Origin: Verrucomicrobiota bacterium
GTDB lineage: Bacteria; Verrucomicrobiota; Verrucomicrobiia; Verrucomicrobiales; DEV007
Direction of reading: 5' to 3'
DNA length: 64,000 nucleotides
Assembly: GCA_002862135.1 (NCBI GenBank)
Contig: PKCI01000098.1
Coordinates: 1-64,000 of the forward strand
Below, piece after piece: positions 7,521 to 16,906 of the stretch (position 1 is the stretch's first letter; every line of letters begins with the position of its first letter). The translations under genes and the position numbers were made by a program. A model generated the notes under the pieces. It did not search any database and had not been told where the DNA came from. It saw only the letters and a program-made list of their open reading frames with translations.

Positions 7521-10500
7521 CTACCGCTGCGGCGGGGACACTTCGCGGACCAGCGAACCGTGCTCATCGCTCATCACTAGAAGACTTAACTCATCCACGT
7601 GATCCAGCTCATTGGTATTGAGGCTGACATAGTCAAACTCACCCCTGAAATCAGTGTAGCCATCCTTGAAAAAGCGGACATTCCCATCCTTCATCCGCGC
7701 GTAAACTTTGACGTAGGTTTTCGAAACAGGTTTCCCGTCATCTTCGTGTGTCACCGCGAGTCGACCGTATCGCTCTGAAAACTGCACCTTCAGGGCATTC
7801 GAGTAAATCGCGACCGAACTCGTGTTGCCGGCACCAACCACTTCGACCAGCACATTCTTTTTGGCGAACGCCTCCGGCATCTCGATCTTCACACTCCCGT
7901 CTTTACCAGGCAGTTCCATCGTCACCGAAGCATTCGGCTTGATGTAACTGAACTGCCCTTCACCACCGGACACGAAGGGCTGACTCGAAAACAAAAACTC
8001 GAGATCCATCTCGTAGAAATTCACCGTGACTTCATCAAGATTTCGGTAGCCAACCTTGGCTTCACGCCCCTCCGAAGTCAGTTCAAAGTAAGAATCAGAA
8101 GCAGAAAGGCGGTCCATTTTCTGTTCGCGCGTTTCGTCTTCTTCCTCAGCTTCTTCCACTTCGTTCAAACGCTTCGCCATGCTCCCGAACATCGCTCTCC
8201 AACGATCCACAGGATGATCCGCATACTGGTTCGAAATCCGGCGGGCCACTCCCAGCCTCTCCTCAAAGAGAGCCGCGTAGGCAACAAGGTAGTCATATTG
8301 AAGCCGTTCCTCAACTTCGCCTGGCTCAACCGACTCCAGCCAGCTCAAGCCCTCGGCAATGCGATCCTGGAGAAAGAGATAAACAGCTACTGACAAGCGA
8401 TCCTCGGACGAAAACTCAGGCAGGTAAGACAATCCTTTGAGAAAAGCGTTGTACTGCTCCCGGAACCGATCGTTCAGGATTTTTCGTTCCCTTCCCAGCT
8501 GATGAGCCCGGGCATTCACCACAGGCGAGTATTCGAGGTGCTGATACCAGTGACGCTGGACGGGATCAAGACTCACCAGCTCACTATCAATCGCGCCGCC
8601 ACATTGACGAAGGAACCCGTCTCGATGTTTCAGAAACTCCTGAGCCTGCTTCGGCAGGTTGTGGTAGATACCGTAACTCCAGAGAATCTGGTTATAAGCG
8701 TGGCGCTCGGAAATTACCTTGGTGGCCTGCTTGAAAAAGTCGACATTCTCTTTCGCGCGCCAAGCGATTCGGCTCAAGTCGAGGCGTTGAAGATTGTTCT
8801 TTGCCAGGTAGTTGAGGACTTCCTTTTCCGTCCCGAATTGTGACAGGTATTCCCAGGAGGCTTCATCGAACTGCGTCAGCTGATCCACCACTTTGAACAT
8901 TGCCTCTTTGCCGGACGCGATGATCTCCTCGTTCTTCGCAACTTGAACCGGGTAAACATCATACATCGCGTCTCCGGAGTCGTGGGGAAAGTAAAAGAAA
9001 ACCTCGTGGCGCTCGGTTGAAAATGGCCCCAGGTTCAGCGGAAATGATCGGGTATAGTCACTTCCGCTCACAGGGATCGCCCCAGCTGGAATTTGCACGA
9101 GGAGATCGAGCAGATGCGCCGATGAGGTCGGGTTGGTCACGACGACCTGGCCGCCATAGACCACACCAGTGAGAAATTCACTGTTCACAAATTTGTCCAA
9201 CTGCTGACCATTCACGTAGTGATGGCGGTCATCGTGGCGGAAGAAATTCTGGCTCACGAGAATTGGCGTTTCCTCCTCCGAAACCTTTGTCTCCTCAATC
9301 TCTTCATGGAAGATCACCACTGGTGATGCAGCAGTGAGTTTCAAGACTGACTCCTCAACGGTTACTTCATGCTCTTCAGCCTCGAAAGGAAGATCAAGAA
9401 CGCTGAGCGCAAACATGATCTCAGTGAAGTTACTGCTGGCGATAGGAAACTCTCTGGAGTAGAAGCCGCCCTGCCCGTTCCATTCTGCGTAGTCTCTCCA
9501 AAATTCATTCACTTCCACGAGCTCGGCATTCTGCTGATGAATGGGCAGATTATAATAATTGTTTTCGGCCCACTCCTTGGTCGACTCCAGCTTCTCATAC
9601 AAGGCCTGTTGCTGCCCCTGCTGCCGCAGGTTCGCTACGTCCGCTGAATTCGCCAGCGCAGCTGGCGCGGATGAATACGGCGGTATCACACTGAGCGAAC
9701 TCGCCCTTCCTCCAAACCTTTGCCGAGTTGCCACTTCAGCGCTTGATTCAGCTGCGAGCCCCTCTGCCCGATCCAACAATGATTTTGTTCGCACAGCATT
9801 CACTCCCGCAGTGGCAACAACAGTTTCACCTCCCCCAAAAGGGGCCGAAGCAAAAGCATCCACCATGCCCAAATTCAATGATCCCCCGGAACCAGAACTG
9901 GCACTCAATCCTCTCAAAGCGTGACGGAATACCTCGGCACGGCCCACCGGATTCGGAGGAATTAATTCGTGCAAACTCACGACATGATCCGCGGTCCTGC
10001 GCCATTCTTCTTCGCCGGTCCGACGTGCAAGCAGGATGCGCTCGACGATATTGAGGCGACTGTATTCCCAAGGAGCGAGATACGAATTGAGGTCGTCATC
10101 CAGCAAATACCTGTCGATGAAGTTCTTATCCCTCTTGTTAGCCGTGTAGGGCTTCACCACCGCCTCGAAATACCCGGGATCTTTTCGTGATAAAAAGAAA
10201 TTCAATTCGTGGCTGGCATATTCAGAGTAAAGCCCCCGACGGGTCTCCTCGTTTAATTCCGGCCAATCCATCAAGAGCCGAAGACCGTGCAGGTCCTTGT
10301 TGGGATTGATCGCCACAAGAGCATCATAAACTTGACCAATGGTGTCGAAGGTCTGCAACTCGGCAGAGCGAAGATCGTTAATGGTCAGGGTTTCCTCCTC
10401 TTGAAGGAGCGTCACATTGCGACGCTGGGTGAATGACTTCTCCAGATCAAGGGTATTGCGAAGACGCAGGTCGCGGAACTCGGTGCCCCCGTCCGGTTCG

Positions 10501-13500
10501 CCAAGCGGGAGCTGAGCATACGCTGTGTTGTAAGCATCTACTGCAAGCACATGAACATGCTGACGATCACCGAGGTCCTTACTGTCGATTTCAATTCGAC
10601 CGCCTTCCCCTACCTCAAGGTTGGTGATCACAATACCCTGCTGACGCAGGAAGTTGAGGTTGCGCGAGAGATTCGGCACACCACTACCGCCAGAATCCGC
10701 GAGAGGATCTGCTTCGCCTTCACGGCGTTTCGCCTCCTTCATTTCTCCGGAGCGCTCATAGTCTCCGCCTTTCCTGGCTGTCTTAATTTCGGTATCCGTG
10801 TCATTGAGTTCCCACGGATTAAGCAACAGCCCCGGACGAGTCATCAGATTCCCGGGGAACTTTGTCGCCCCACGGCGTTCCAAGATGTAGCGATATTCCT
10901 CACCAATATCGCGACCGGAAACATAACGAGACTCATTAGATCCGCGCGACACGACGAAGGAACCCACCCGGTGCCCCCCGCCTATCTCACGAAACAAATT
11001 CTTTTCAGGAAGGAACCGCGTCGCGACGACATGAACCCTTGTCATCTCGCCCGCATTTACGAGCTCGATTTCAACCTTGCCGTCTTTTTCTGCCAGTCCA
11101 GCAATATACAACGGGGCCACATTGGAAAGACTTAGATGGCGTGAGTCAGAAAGGGCATACCCAGCGCCCTTCTTACTACCGGCCGTGACACGGACATCTA
11201 TTTTCTTGCGGTCTGACCGCAGGACAGCGCGATAGTCGCCGGGCTCAAGATCAGAAATCTTCACGGCTCTTCTTTCATATTTTACATGATCAAAAACATC
11301 CCTGACAATCACCCCATCCCGGACCTCAAACAGAGCCAGATCGCTACGATCCAGCACTGGCCCAACTCGTGGAGCCGGAATCGTTATTACATCTCCGGCT
11401 ACAGCATGAACCACCGAGCCAAGCCACTGGTCATCCCCGGTTAGTCCCCAGGTGCGCGCAACCGAACCGCCACCATCCGCAGTGACCTTTACAATCCCAT
11501 CCAATTCACCTAGGGATATTCTGCCGACAGCATCAGTCTTGAGGGAAAAGTGCCTTGGCAGTTCGAAATCACGGTGATTCAATTTGACCGTCACCGCACG
11601 GTCAGGAAGGACTTCTCCACTCTTACCCAGAACCTCAAGCACGTAGTTCGCCCCCACGCGGCTCAGGTAGGCATCCGACACCGAGACGGTCAGGTCGACC
11701 CCGTTGAGCTCAACTTCCTTGTAAGCTGACAACTGAATCGGTGCGCCCGATGAGCTGACGCTGGGAATCTCTCCTCTAAGTTCGAAACCGATCAAGGAGA
11801 CCCGGTTCGGAACGCGGAAGCGATGGATCGATTCACGATCATCAAAAAGCTCAAAGTCGGAAGCAGAACTCTTTGACTCAATGCCGTCATGATCCAGGGT
11901 CGAAACAATTAGCTGAACGTTTTCGAGAACACTTGCGGGAACGGGAGCCCCGTTCACGCTCAGAACAGGCCTCACCGAAAGCTCCGCTTCCATTCCCGGT
12001 AGGAGAGTCTCCTGCTCAAGAATCCCCCCCATTTCAAAGTGATACCCCTCCTCTGGAAGATCAATCCGGTCAAAGCTGGACATCTCTCCGTCACTCAGGA
12101 CAATATCTACCTCACCCTTGGTGGAAAATGGCAACAGGATCTGTCCGTCCGCGTTAGCAGTATACTCTTTACCGCCGAACCAGATGGAAGCTTTCTCCAC
12201 AAGCGCATTCGCTTCATCGAACACAGACACCAGCTCACCGCCCGGTGTCGATTCAGAGAGGTATTGGAGTTTGCCTTTGCGAACGAGGGCACGTGAGCTG
12301 ATTCCATTTCCGATGAACTCGATTACCCAGACACCTCGGCGATTCTTCAATGTATCAAAGGAGAAGGCCTCCCGATGCCGCAGAATCGGAGCCTGATCAT
12401 AACGGTAGGTCAGCTCCTCATTGGCGATAAGGCCATCAAGCTTTAGATCAGTGTTAATCTCCCGCTCTTGGTCGAGGTAATAGTTGAGAGAGTTGATTTC
12501 GTAGACTTTGACGATCAATTCACTAACATTCTTTAAATCGAGAGCCAGATTAACGTCATCTTTCACCGCGAACTCGGCGGCATTGACCGGAGCAAATGAA
12601 ATTTCGATTCGATCCTTGATCGCCTGGACCCGTCCCGGAGACAGCATGGAAAACCAGCGCTGCGCATCTCCAATCCCATGGAGCAATTTCGCCTCAGCAA
12701 ATACACTCTTGAGATAGCTCTCCCTGACAAAGGGAGAGAAGCGGTTGTAGTTTTCATCCTCCTTAAGAAAGTGTTCAAGATATGCCCTCACGAGAGGCTC
12801 ATCATTCCGAATCGGTCCGAAGCCAATTTGTTTCGAAAAGTTTTCACCTATGTTTGCCGTGAATCCTTTCAGTTCCCGCCGCTGCAGATATCTCGGCTCC
12901 ACGTAGTGCACTGCCCTGGGCAGAGCCAGGTAATCCATGAACAGTTCAGACGGATACTCACCCCGTTTGTGGGCGAGTTCCAGCTTCTGGTAAAGCACGT
13001 TGGCTTTCAATGAGCTAAATACCGGATCGAGTCCTCTCACGTAGCTCCACAATCTGTCGATGTAGGCGCTTTTTGTCTCAAGACTTAGCTCGATTGATTC
13101 GTCCTCACCCGGTCGCAGCTTTGACAACTTGATGTCAACAAAGCGCGGGTCGTTGGCCAGCTGAGGGCGCAGTTCCACCAACTCGTCCAATTGCGCAGTC
13201 GTAAGTTCCCGATGAATCGGAAGAGAACCGAATGCCTGGGGCGATGGACTGCGCAGGTCTGCAGCAATCAACCCTACCAGTCGCTCATAGTCGGGATGCT
13301 TGAGCCGACGAAGAAGATCTTTTTGCTGAGCGTCCGTAATTTTCACTTCCTCCCGTAGGATCCGGTCGAGACCGCTATCGAGGACGCCCTGCAGGTTTTT
13401 ATACCTGCGTTTGGTGTCATCGAAATACGCGTTCCAGGTAATCTTGTCAGGATCGATCGTAGAGGGCAGATCCGGCTTACGATCAAGTCGTTCCTGCTGG

Positions 13501-13880
13501 TGGTTAAATCTCAGCCCCAGGATTTGCTTCAAATAGTTGAGAGACTTGTCCGGCGACTCACGATACTCAAGGAGAGTTTGGCGATTGAGAATTTCCCGAT
13601 ACCGTGGTGTTTCCCCATGTTTATTGTTCCACGGTTCGAGAAAGGTTGCCACATCGTCGAGCCGCCCCTCCTGCTGGGCGACTAGCGCCGAATAGTAATA
13701 GAAATCTTCGGTCCCCGGGATCAGTTCTTGCAGGGCATCCGCGCGGTCTTCAGCAAGGGCAAAGGTTTCCAGAAAACCAATCGTGTCGATTGCGCTGGCA
13801 CTTCGTGCACCAATAGCAGCAGCAGATATGACCAAAACGGTCCCAGTGAGCCGTGAAACGGAACGGAGCGGAATATTCAT
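7521..13880 (-). CDS. Giant secreted protein (2119 aa) with macroglobulin-like beta domains
   Basis: The largest gene in the window. Residues 1-30 form a signal peptide ending near ARSASAIDT. The first 400 or so residues look helical and repeat-like (LALAEDRAD, LVAQQEGRLDDVATFLEP). From about 430 onward come beta-rich modules with patterns such as SVFDEANALVEKASIWFGG and YTANADGQILLPFSTKG, which resemble the MG (macroglobulin) folds of bacterial alpha-2-macroglobulins. The C-terminus carries KVYARMKDGNVRFFKDGYTD and LSLLVMSDEHGSLVREVSP. I see no CxEQ thioester motif, so a protease trap of classic type is unlikely. A helical, TPR-like stretch lies near 1680-1850. It follows the cytochrome gene in the same direction but behind a terminator, so it probably has its own promoter. 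Confidence 0.75.
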   Translation of the reverse strand: MNIPLRSVSRLTGTVLVISAAAIGARSASAIDTIGFLETFALAEDRADALQELIPGTEDFYYYSALVAQQEGRLDDVATFLEPWNNKHGETPRYREILNRQTLLEYRESPDKSLNYLKQILGLRFNHQQERLDRKPDLPSTIDPDKITWNAYFDDTKRRYKNLQGVLDSGLDRILREEVKITDAQQKDLLRRLKHPDYERLVGLIAADLRSPSPQAFGSLPIHRELTTAQLDELVELRPQLANDPRFVDIKLSKLRPGEDESIELSLETKSAYIDRLWSYVRGLDPVFSSLKANVLYQKLELAHKRGEYPSELFMDYLALPRAVHYVEPRYLQRRELKGFTANIGENFSKQIGFGPIRNDEPLVRAYLEHFLKEDENYNRFSPFVRESYLKSVFAEAKLLHGIGDAQRWFSMLSPGRVQAIKDRIEISFAPVNAAEFAVKDDVNLALDLKNVSELIVKVYEINSLNYYLDQEREINTDLKLDGLIANEELTYRYDQAPILRHREAFSFDTLKNRRGVWVIEFIGNGISSRALVRKGKLQYLSESTPGGELVSVFDEANALVEKASIWFGGKEYTANADGQILLPFSTKGEVDIVLSDGEMSSFDRIDLPEEGYHFEMGGILEQETLLPGMEAELSVRPVLSVNGAPVPASVLENVQLIVSTLDHDGIESKSSASDFELFDDRESIHRFRVPNRVSLIGFELRGEIPSVSSSGAPIQLSAYKEVELNGVDLTVSVSDAYLSRVGANYVLEVLGKSGEVLPDRAVTVKLNHRDFELPRHFSLKTDAVGRISLGELDGIVKVTADGGGSVARTWGLTGDDQWLGSVVHAVAGDVITIPAPRVGPVLDRSDLALFEVRDGVIVRDVFDHVKYERRAVKISDLEPGDYRAVLRSDRKKIDVRVTAGSKKGAGYALSDSRHLSLSNVAPLYIAGLAEKDGKVEIELVNAGEMTRVHVVATRFLPEKNLFREIGGGHRVGSFVVSRGSNESRYVSGRDIGEEYRYILERRGATKFPGNLMTRPGLLLNPWELNDTDTEIKTARKGGDYERSGEMKEAKRREGEADPLADSGGSGVPNLSRNLNFLRQQGIVITNLEVGEGGRIEIDSKDLGDRQHVHVLAVDAYNTAYAQLPLGEPDGGTEFRDLRLRNTLDLEKSFTQRRNVTLLQEEETLTINDLRSAELQTFDTIGQVYDALVAINPNKDLHGLRLLMDWPELNEETRRGLYSEYASHELNFFLSRKDPGYFEAVVKPYTANKRDKNFIDRYLLDDDLNSYLAPWEYSRLNIVERILLARRTGEEEWRRTADHVVSLHELIPPNPVGRAEVFRHALRGLSASSGSGGSLNLGMVDAFASAPFGGGETVVATAGVNAVRTKSLLDRAEGLAAESSAEVATRQRFGGRASSLSVIPPYSSAPAALANSADVANLRQQGQQQALYEKLESTKEWAENNYYNLPIHQQNAELVEVNEFWRDYAEWNGQGGFYSREFPIASSNFTEIMFALSVLDLPFEAEEHEVTVEESVLKLTAASPVVIFHEEIEETKVSEEETPILVSQNFFRHDDRHHYVNGQQLDKFVNSEFLTGVVYGGQVVVTNPTSSAHLLDLLVQIPAGAIPVSGSDYTRSFPLNLGPFSTERHEVFFYFPHDSGDAMYDVYPVQVAKNEEIIASGKEAMFKVVDQLTQFDEASWEYLSQFGTEKEVLNYLAKNNLQRLDLSRIAWRAKENVDFFKQATKVISERHAYNQILWSYGIYHNLPKQAQEFLKHRDGFLRQCGGAIDSELVSLDPVQRHWYQHLEYSPVVNARAHQLGRERKILNDRFREQYNAFLKGLSYLPEFSSEDRLSVAVYLFLQDRIAEGLSWLESVEPGEVEERLQYDYLVAYAALFEERLGVARRISNQYADHPVDRWRAMFGSMAKRLNEVEEAEEEDETREQKMDRLSASDSYFELTSEGREAKVGYRNLDEVTVNFYEMDLEFLFSSQPFVSGGEGQFSYIKPNASVTMELPGKDGSVKIEMPEAFAKKNVLVEVVGAGNTSSVAIYSNALKVQFSERYGRLAVTHEDDGKPVSKTYVKVYARMKDGNVRFFKDGYTDFRGEFDYVSLNTNELDHVDELSLLVMSDEHGSLVREVSPPQR

Positions 13881-13987
13881 AGCGTGACAGGTTAGGATTG
13901 ATCGATGGTGACTACCTTAACCACAAAGGGGAAGATTGAATAAGCACGAAGTTGTAAAGAAAATGCAAGGGCTCCAGCACAACAAGA

Positions 13988-14017
13988 AAGGGGCGGCCCG
14001 TTACCAGACCGCCCCTT
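13988..14017 (-). terminator. Rho-independent terminator after the DUF1549/DUF1553 gene
   Basis: A perfect 9-bp inverted repeat (AAGGGGCGG and CCGCCCCTT) with a 12-nt loop. Read on the minus strand it starts 23 nt past the stop of the DUF1549/DUF1553 gene and is followed by TTTCTTGTTG. It separates the cytochrome operon from the giant gene downstream. Confidence 0.8.
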
Positions 14018-14040
14018 AAAAGCTAACTAGCGCGTTGAGC

Positions 14041-16863
14041 TTAGTGGTTGAACATGAACTCCTTGGAGTTCAGCACGGCCCAGAACACATCATTGAGGAC
14101 CATCTGGCTCTGAGCGGCATCATCATTAACAGAGTTTACCTGCGCCAGGAACTGCTTCATTTCTTCGGCAGTCGGTTTCCGAGTAAGCGCTCGAACATAA
14201 ATCTCTTCGATGATCTGATCGGGTGTCTTACCTTTCTCAGCCATCTCTTTCACAACACCACCCTGTTCAATCTTGTTGGTCACTGTGGGACCATTCATGA
14301 GGTGAAGTGCCTGGGAGAGGCTCGGGTCCATCTTAACCTCACAGGAACAAACCGTCGTACGGGTGGCGCGGCCGAAGGTCGTCAGGAAGTAGTCGCTTGT
14401 ATTACCGTCTGCAATCTGAACCGCCCGGGCGCCCAGTGGAAGCCCTTTGAATTTATTTTGTGTATCAGTCACCTGGGTGATGGTATCGAGCATCACCTCA
14501 GCGCGTTGACGACGAATTCGGGCCTTCGCAAAATTGTTCAGGTCATCTTTATTTGAGGGAGTTGCCTGAGTCGTTCGCTGATAGGTGGCCGAATTACAGA
14601 TATCGCGAACCAGTTGCCGGAAGTCGTAATTATACTCGCTCTCGAATCGGCGTGCGAGCTCGGTAAGAAGCTCTGGGTTGGTAGCCGGGTTGCTCACACG
14701 CACATCATCAACCGGGTCGATGATTCCCACTCCGAAAAAGTGAGACCAGACCATGTTCACGATATTTCGGGAAAAGTAGGGGTTCTCGGGTGACGCAAGC
14801 CAGTCGGCCAAAACCTCACGACGGTCTTTGCCCTTGACGTCAGGCGCCTCACCGCCAAGGAACTTCGGTTCCATGGTGCGCCCTCCCACAATGTGCTTGG
14901 TCTCACCACTGCCGCGGTTGTAAATGAGTTGCTCACGTTGGTCCACGCCTTGTTTGCGACCAATCTGGGCGAAGAAAGCCGCCCAACCGTAGTAGTCGTC
15001 CATCGTCCACCTGTCGAAGGGATGGTTGTGACACTGAGCGCACTGCAAACGCATTCCCATGAAAACCTGGGCTACGTTCTCCGACAGCTTGAGCGCATCA
15101 CGCTCGACCTGATAGAAATTCGTCGCCGGATTGGCGAAAGTCCCCCCTTTCGACGCGATCAGGTCTACCACGATCTCGTTGAACGGATCGTTCGCGGCGA
15201 TGCGGTCACGCAGCCAGCCGTTGTAAAGCAACGCCGACTTATACGAAATACCAAGATTGATATTGTTGTTAGAGCGGATCTGAAGCAATTCAGACCACTT
15301 CATCACCCACATCTCGGTGAACTCTTTTCGCTCCAGTAACTCATCGATCTTCGTGGCACGCTTATCGGCGCTCTGATCAGCAACGAAAGCATTGTATTCC
15401 TCCACCGTGGGAAGCTGCCCCACAATGTCTAGATAGGTGCGCCGCAAGAACTGCTCGTCACTGCAATCTCCAGACGGAATCACACGCAATTTGTGCAGCT
15501 TGTCGTGCACGAGGCCGTCGATGTAATTGTTCTCCGTCATCTCGGGGCGGGTGTATTCAAGACCTTCCGGGATCACGATTGTCTGAATCCCCACCGTTTT
15601 AGTCTCGAAACGGGCCATGATGAAGGCCTCACCACGCTTGCCGGCAGTTACCAAACCGCTCTCATCAATAGCCGCGGTCGGTTCGTTATTGGTAATGAAC
15701 ACCGCTAGGTGAGTCACATCCCGGTCGTGACCGTCAGAATACTTGGCCCGAACCGTCATCTGCTGCTGAGCGCCAGCACCTTCGAGAACCAGTTTGGGCG
15801 GATAGATTTCCAACTCAGTCACGTAAGGAACTTCCTCTTTCTTCTCGTTCTTGGCACCGGTTGCGATCCATTCAACGAGAGTGTTGTAGGCGTGCCCTCC
15901 TTTTTCCATCAGCTTACCACCTGTGTGAGGCACTGATGCAATGGACTTTTCTACAAGGAGCGACTCTTCAGGAATCGCGAGGTTCACGCGATAGCCGGCC
16001 ATCTCACGCGTGAGGCGAAAGTGGTCACCTTCAGGATCATATCCGAAGAGAGACAGCATGAAACCATCCTGGCCACGGGCTGAACCGTGGCAGGCACCAA
16101 CATTACAACCGTTGCGCATGAAGACCGGCATCACGTCGAGGTTGAAGCTGACAGGGCGATCCATAGCGGCATCTTTCACTGTCACCGGAATCTCGACGGA
16201 CTTGTCAGCCACTTTAACGGCAAGCTTAGTCTCCCCATCCCTAACCGGAATGAAGTGACTGCGAGTCTTGAGGTCAACAAGGGACGGATCCGCAAAGGTA
16301 AAAGTCGCGTTCGACGTCACGTCCTGGGTCGTGTCGTCTTCATAAGTCGCCATGACGACGACAGACTGGCTGTCACGCTTGGTCTCGAGCAATATGTCTT
16401 CAGGGAAAATCTCCACCTTAACAATAGCCTTTCCTTTGTCTTCGAGGGGCTCAGCTCCCTTGAAATCCTCCTCTTTCTTAGCTACTAGTCTGAGCTCTTC
16501 CGGCCAGACCGCACCCTCTTTGATCCACTGGCCAAGTTTTGCGATTTCTTTTTCGTTGAGTACGCGCCCCTTGGGAGGCATCACGTCGATATCATCTTCA
16601 GGAAGAGTCACCAACTCCATCATTAGAGACTCCTCCGGCTTGCCCTTAATCAGAGCATGGCCTCCATCGCCACCTTCGAAGAACAACTTAGCTTCGTCGA
16701 AGCGAAGACCACCCTTAGTTTCGTTGGAGTCATGACAACTGACACAGTGGAATTCAAGGATGGGCTGGATTTCTTTCACAAAATCGATCTTGGCATCCTC
16801 CGCAGCCACGGGCATGGCTGCGATACCAAGAAGTGAAAGTGTGGCTGTGATCTCTTTTTTCAT
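14041..16863 (-). CDS. Planctomycete-type cytochrome c / DUF1549 / DUF1553 protein
   Basis: A 940-residue secreted protein. After the signal peptide (1-21) comes a cytochrome-c-like PSCyt1 domain with CVSCH at 40-44 and a MPPKG methionine near 95. Bacterial Ig-like (BIG2-type) segments occupy about 145-230 and 345-435. DUF1549 covers about 445-650 and DUF1553 about 675-925. A second cysteine pair, CNVGACH at 253-259, has four residues between the cysteines, and a canonical CAQCH lies at 608-612 within the DUF1549 region. Up to three haems are possible, though none is proven. These proteins are expanded in Planctomycetes and Verrucomicrobia; proposed roles involve extracellular or periplasmic redox linked to polysaccharide breakdown. 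It is the third gene after DUF1501 and the PPC protein and ends at a clear terminator. Confidence 0.93.
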   Translation of the reverse strand: MKKEITATLSLLGIAAMPVAAEDAKIDFVKEIQPILEFHCVSCHDSNETKGGLRFDEAKLFFEGGDGGHALIKGKPEESLMMELVTLPEDDIDVMPPKGRVLNEKEIAKLGQWIKEGAVWPEELRLVAKKEEDFKGAEPLEDKGKAIVKVEIFPEDILLETKRDSQSVVVMATYEDDTTQDVTSNATFTFADPSLVDLKTRSHFIPVRDGETKLAVKVADKSVEIPVTVKDAAMDRPVSFNLDVMPVFMRNGCNVGACHGSARGQDGFMLSLFGYDPEGDHFRLTREMAGYRVNLAIPEESLLVEKSIASVPHTGGKLMEKGGHAYNTLVEWIATGAKNEKKEEVPYVTELEIYPPKLVLEGAGAQQQMTVRAKYSDGHDRDVTHLAVFITNNEPTAAIDESGLVTAGKRGEAFIMARFETKTVGIQTIVIPEGLEYTRPEMTENNYIDGLVHDKLHKLRVIPSGDCSDEQFLRRTYLDIVGQLPTVEEYNAFVADQSADKRATKIDELLERKEFTEMWVMKWSELLQIRSNNNINLGISYKSALLYNGWLRDRIAANDPFNEIVVDLIASKGGTFANPATNFYQVERDALKLSENVAQVFMGMRLQCAQCHNHPFDRWTMDDYYGWAAFFAQIGRKQGVDQREQLIYNRGSGETKHIVGGRTMEPKFLGGEAPDVKGKDRREVLADWLASPENPYFSRNIVNMVWSHFFGVGIIDPVDDVRVSNPATNPELLTELARRFESEYNYDFRQLVRDICNSATYQRTTQATPSNKDDLNNFAKARIRRQRAEVMLDTITQVTDTQNKFKGLPLGARAVQIADGNTSDYFLTTFGRATRTTVCSCEVKMDPSLSQALHLMNGPTVTNKIEQGGVVKEMAEKGKTPDQIIEEIYVRALTRKPTAEEMKQFLAQVNSVNDDAAQSQMVLNDVFWAVLNSKEFMFNH

Positions 16864-16906
16864 GCAGTTGAACGAAATGGTTTCGTCTGTCGTGATTCGT
16901 TAATAA

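Noticed and set aside
13881-13987. A sigma-70-like promoter for the giant gene (TTGCAT with a 17-nt spacer)
   Set aside because: The matching -10 (GCTTAT) agrees with the consensus at only three of six positions, too weak to list.
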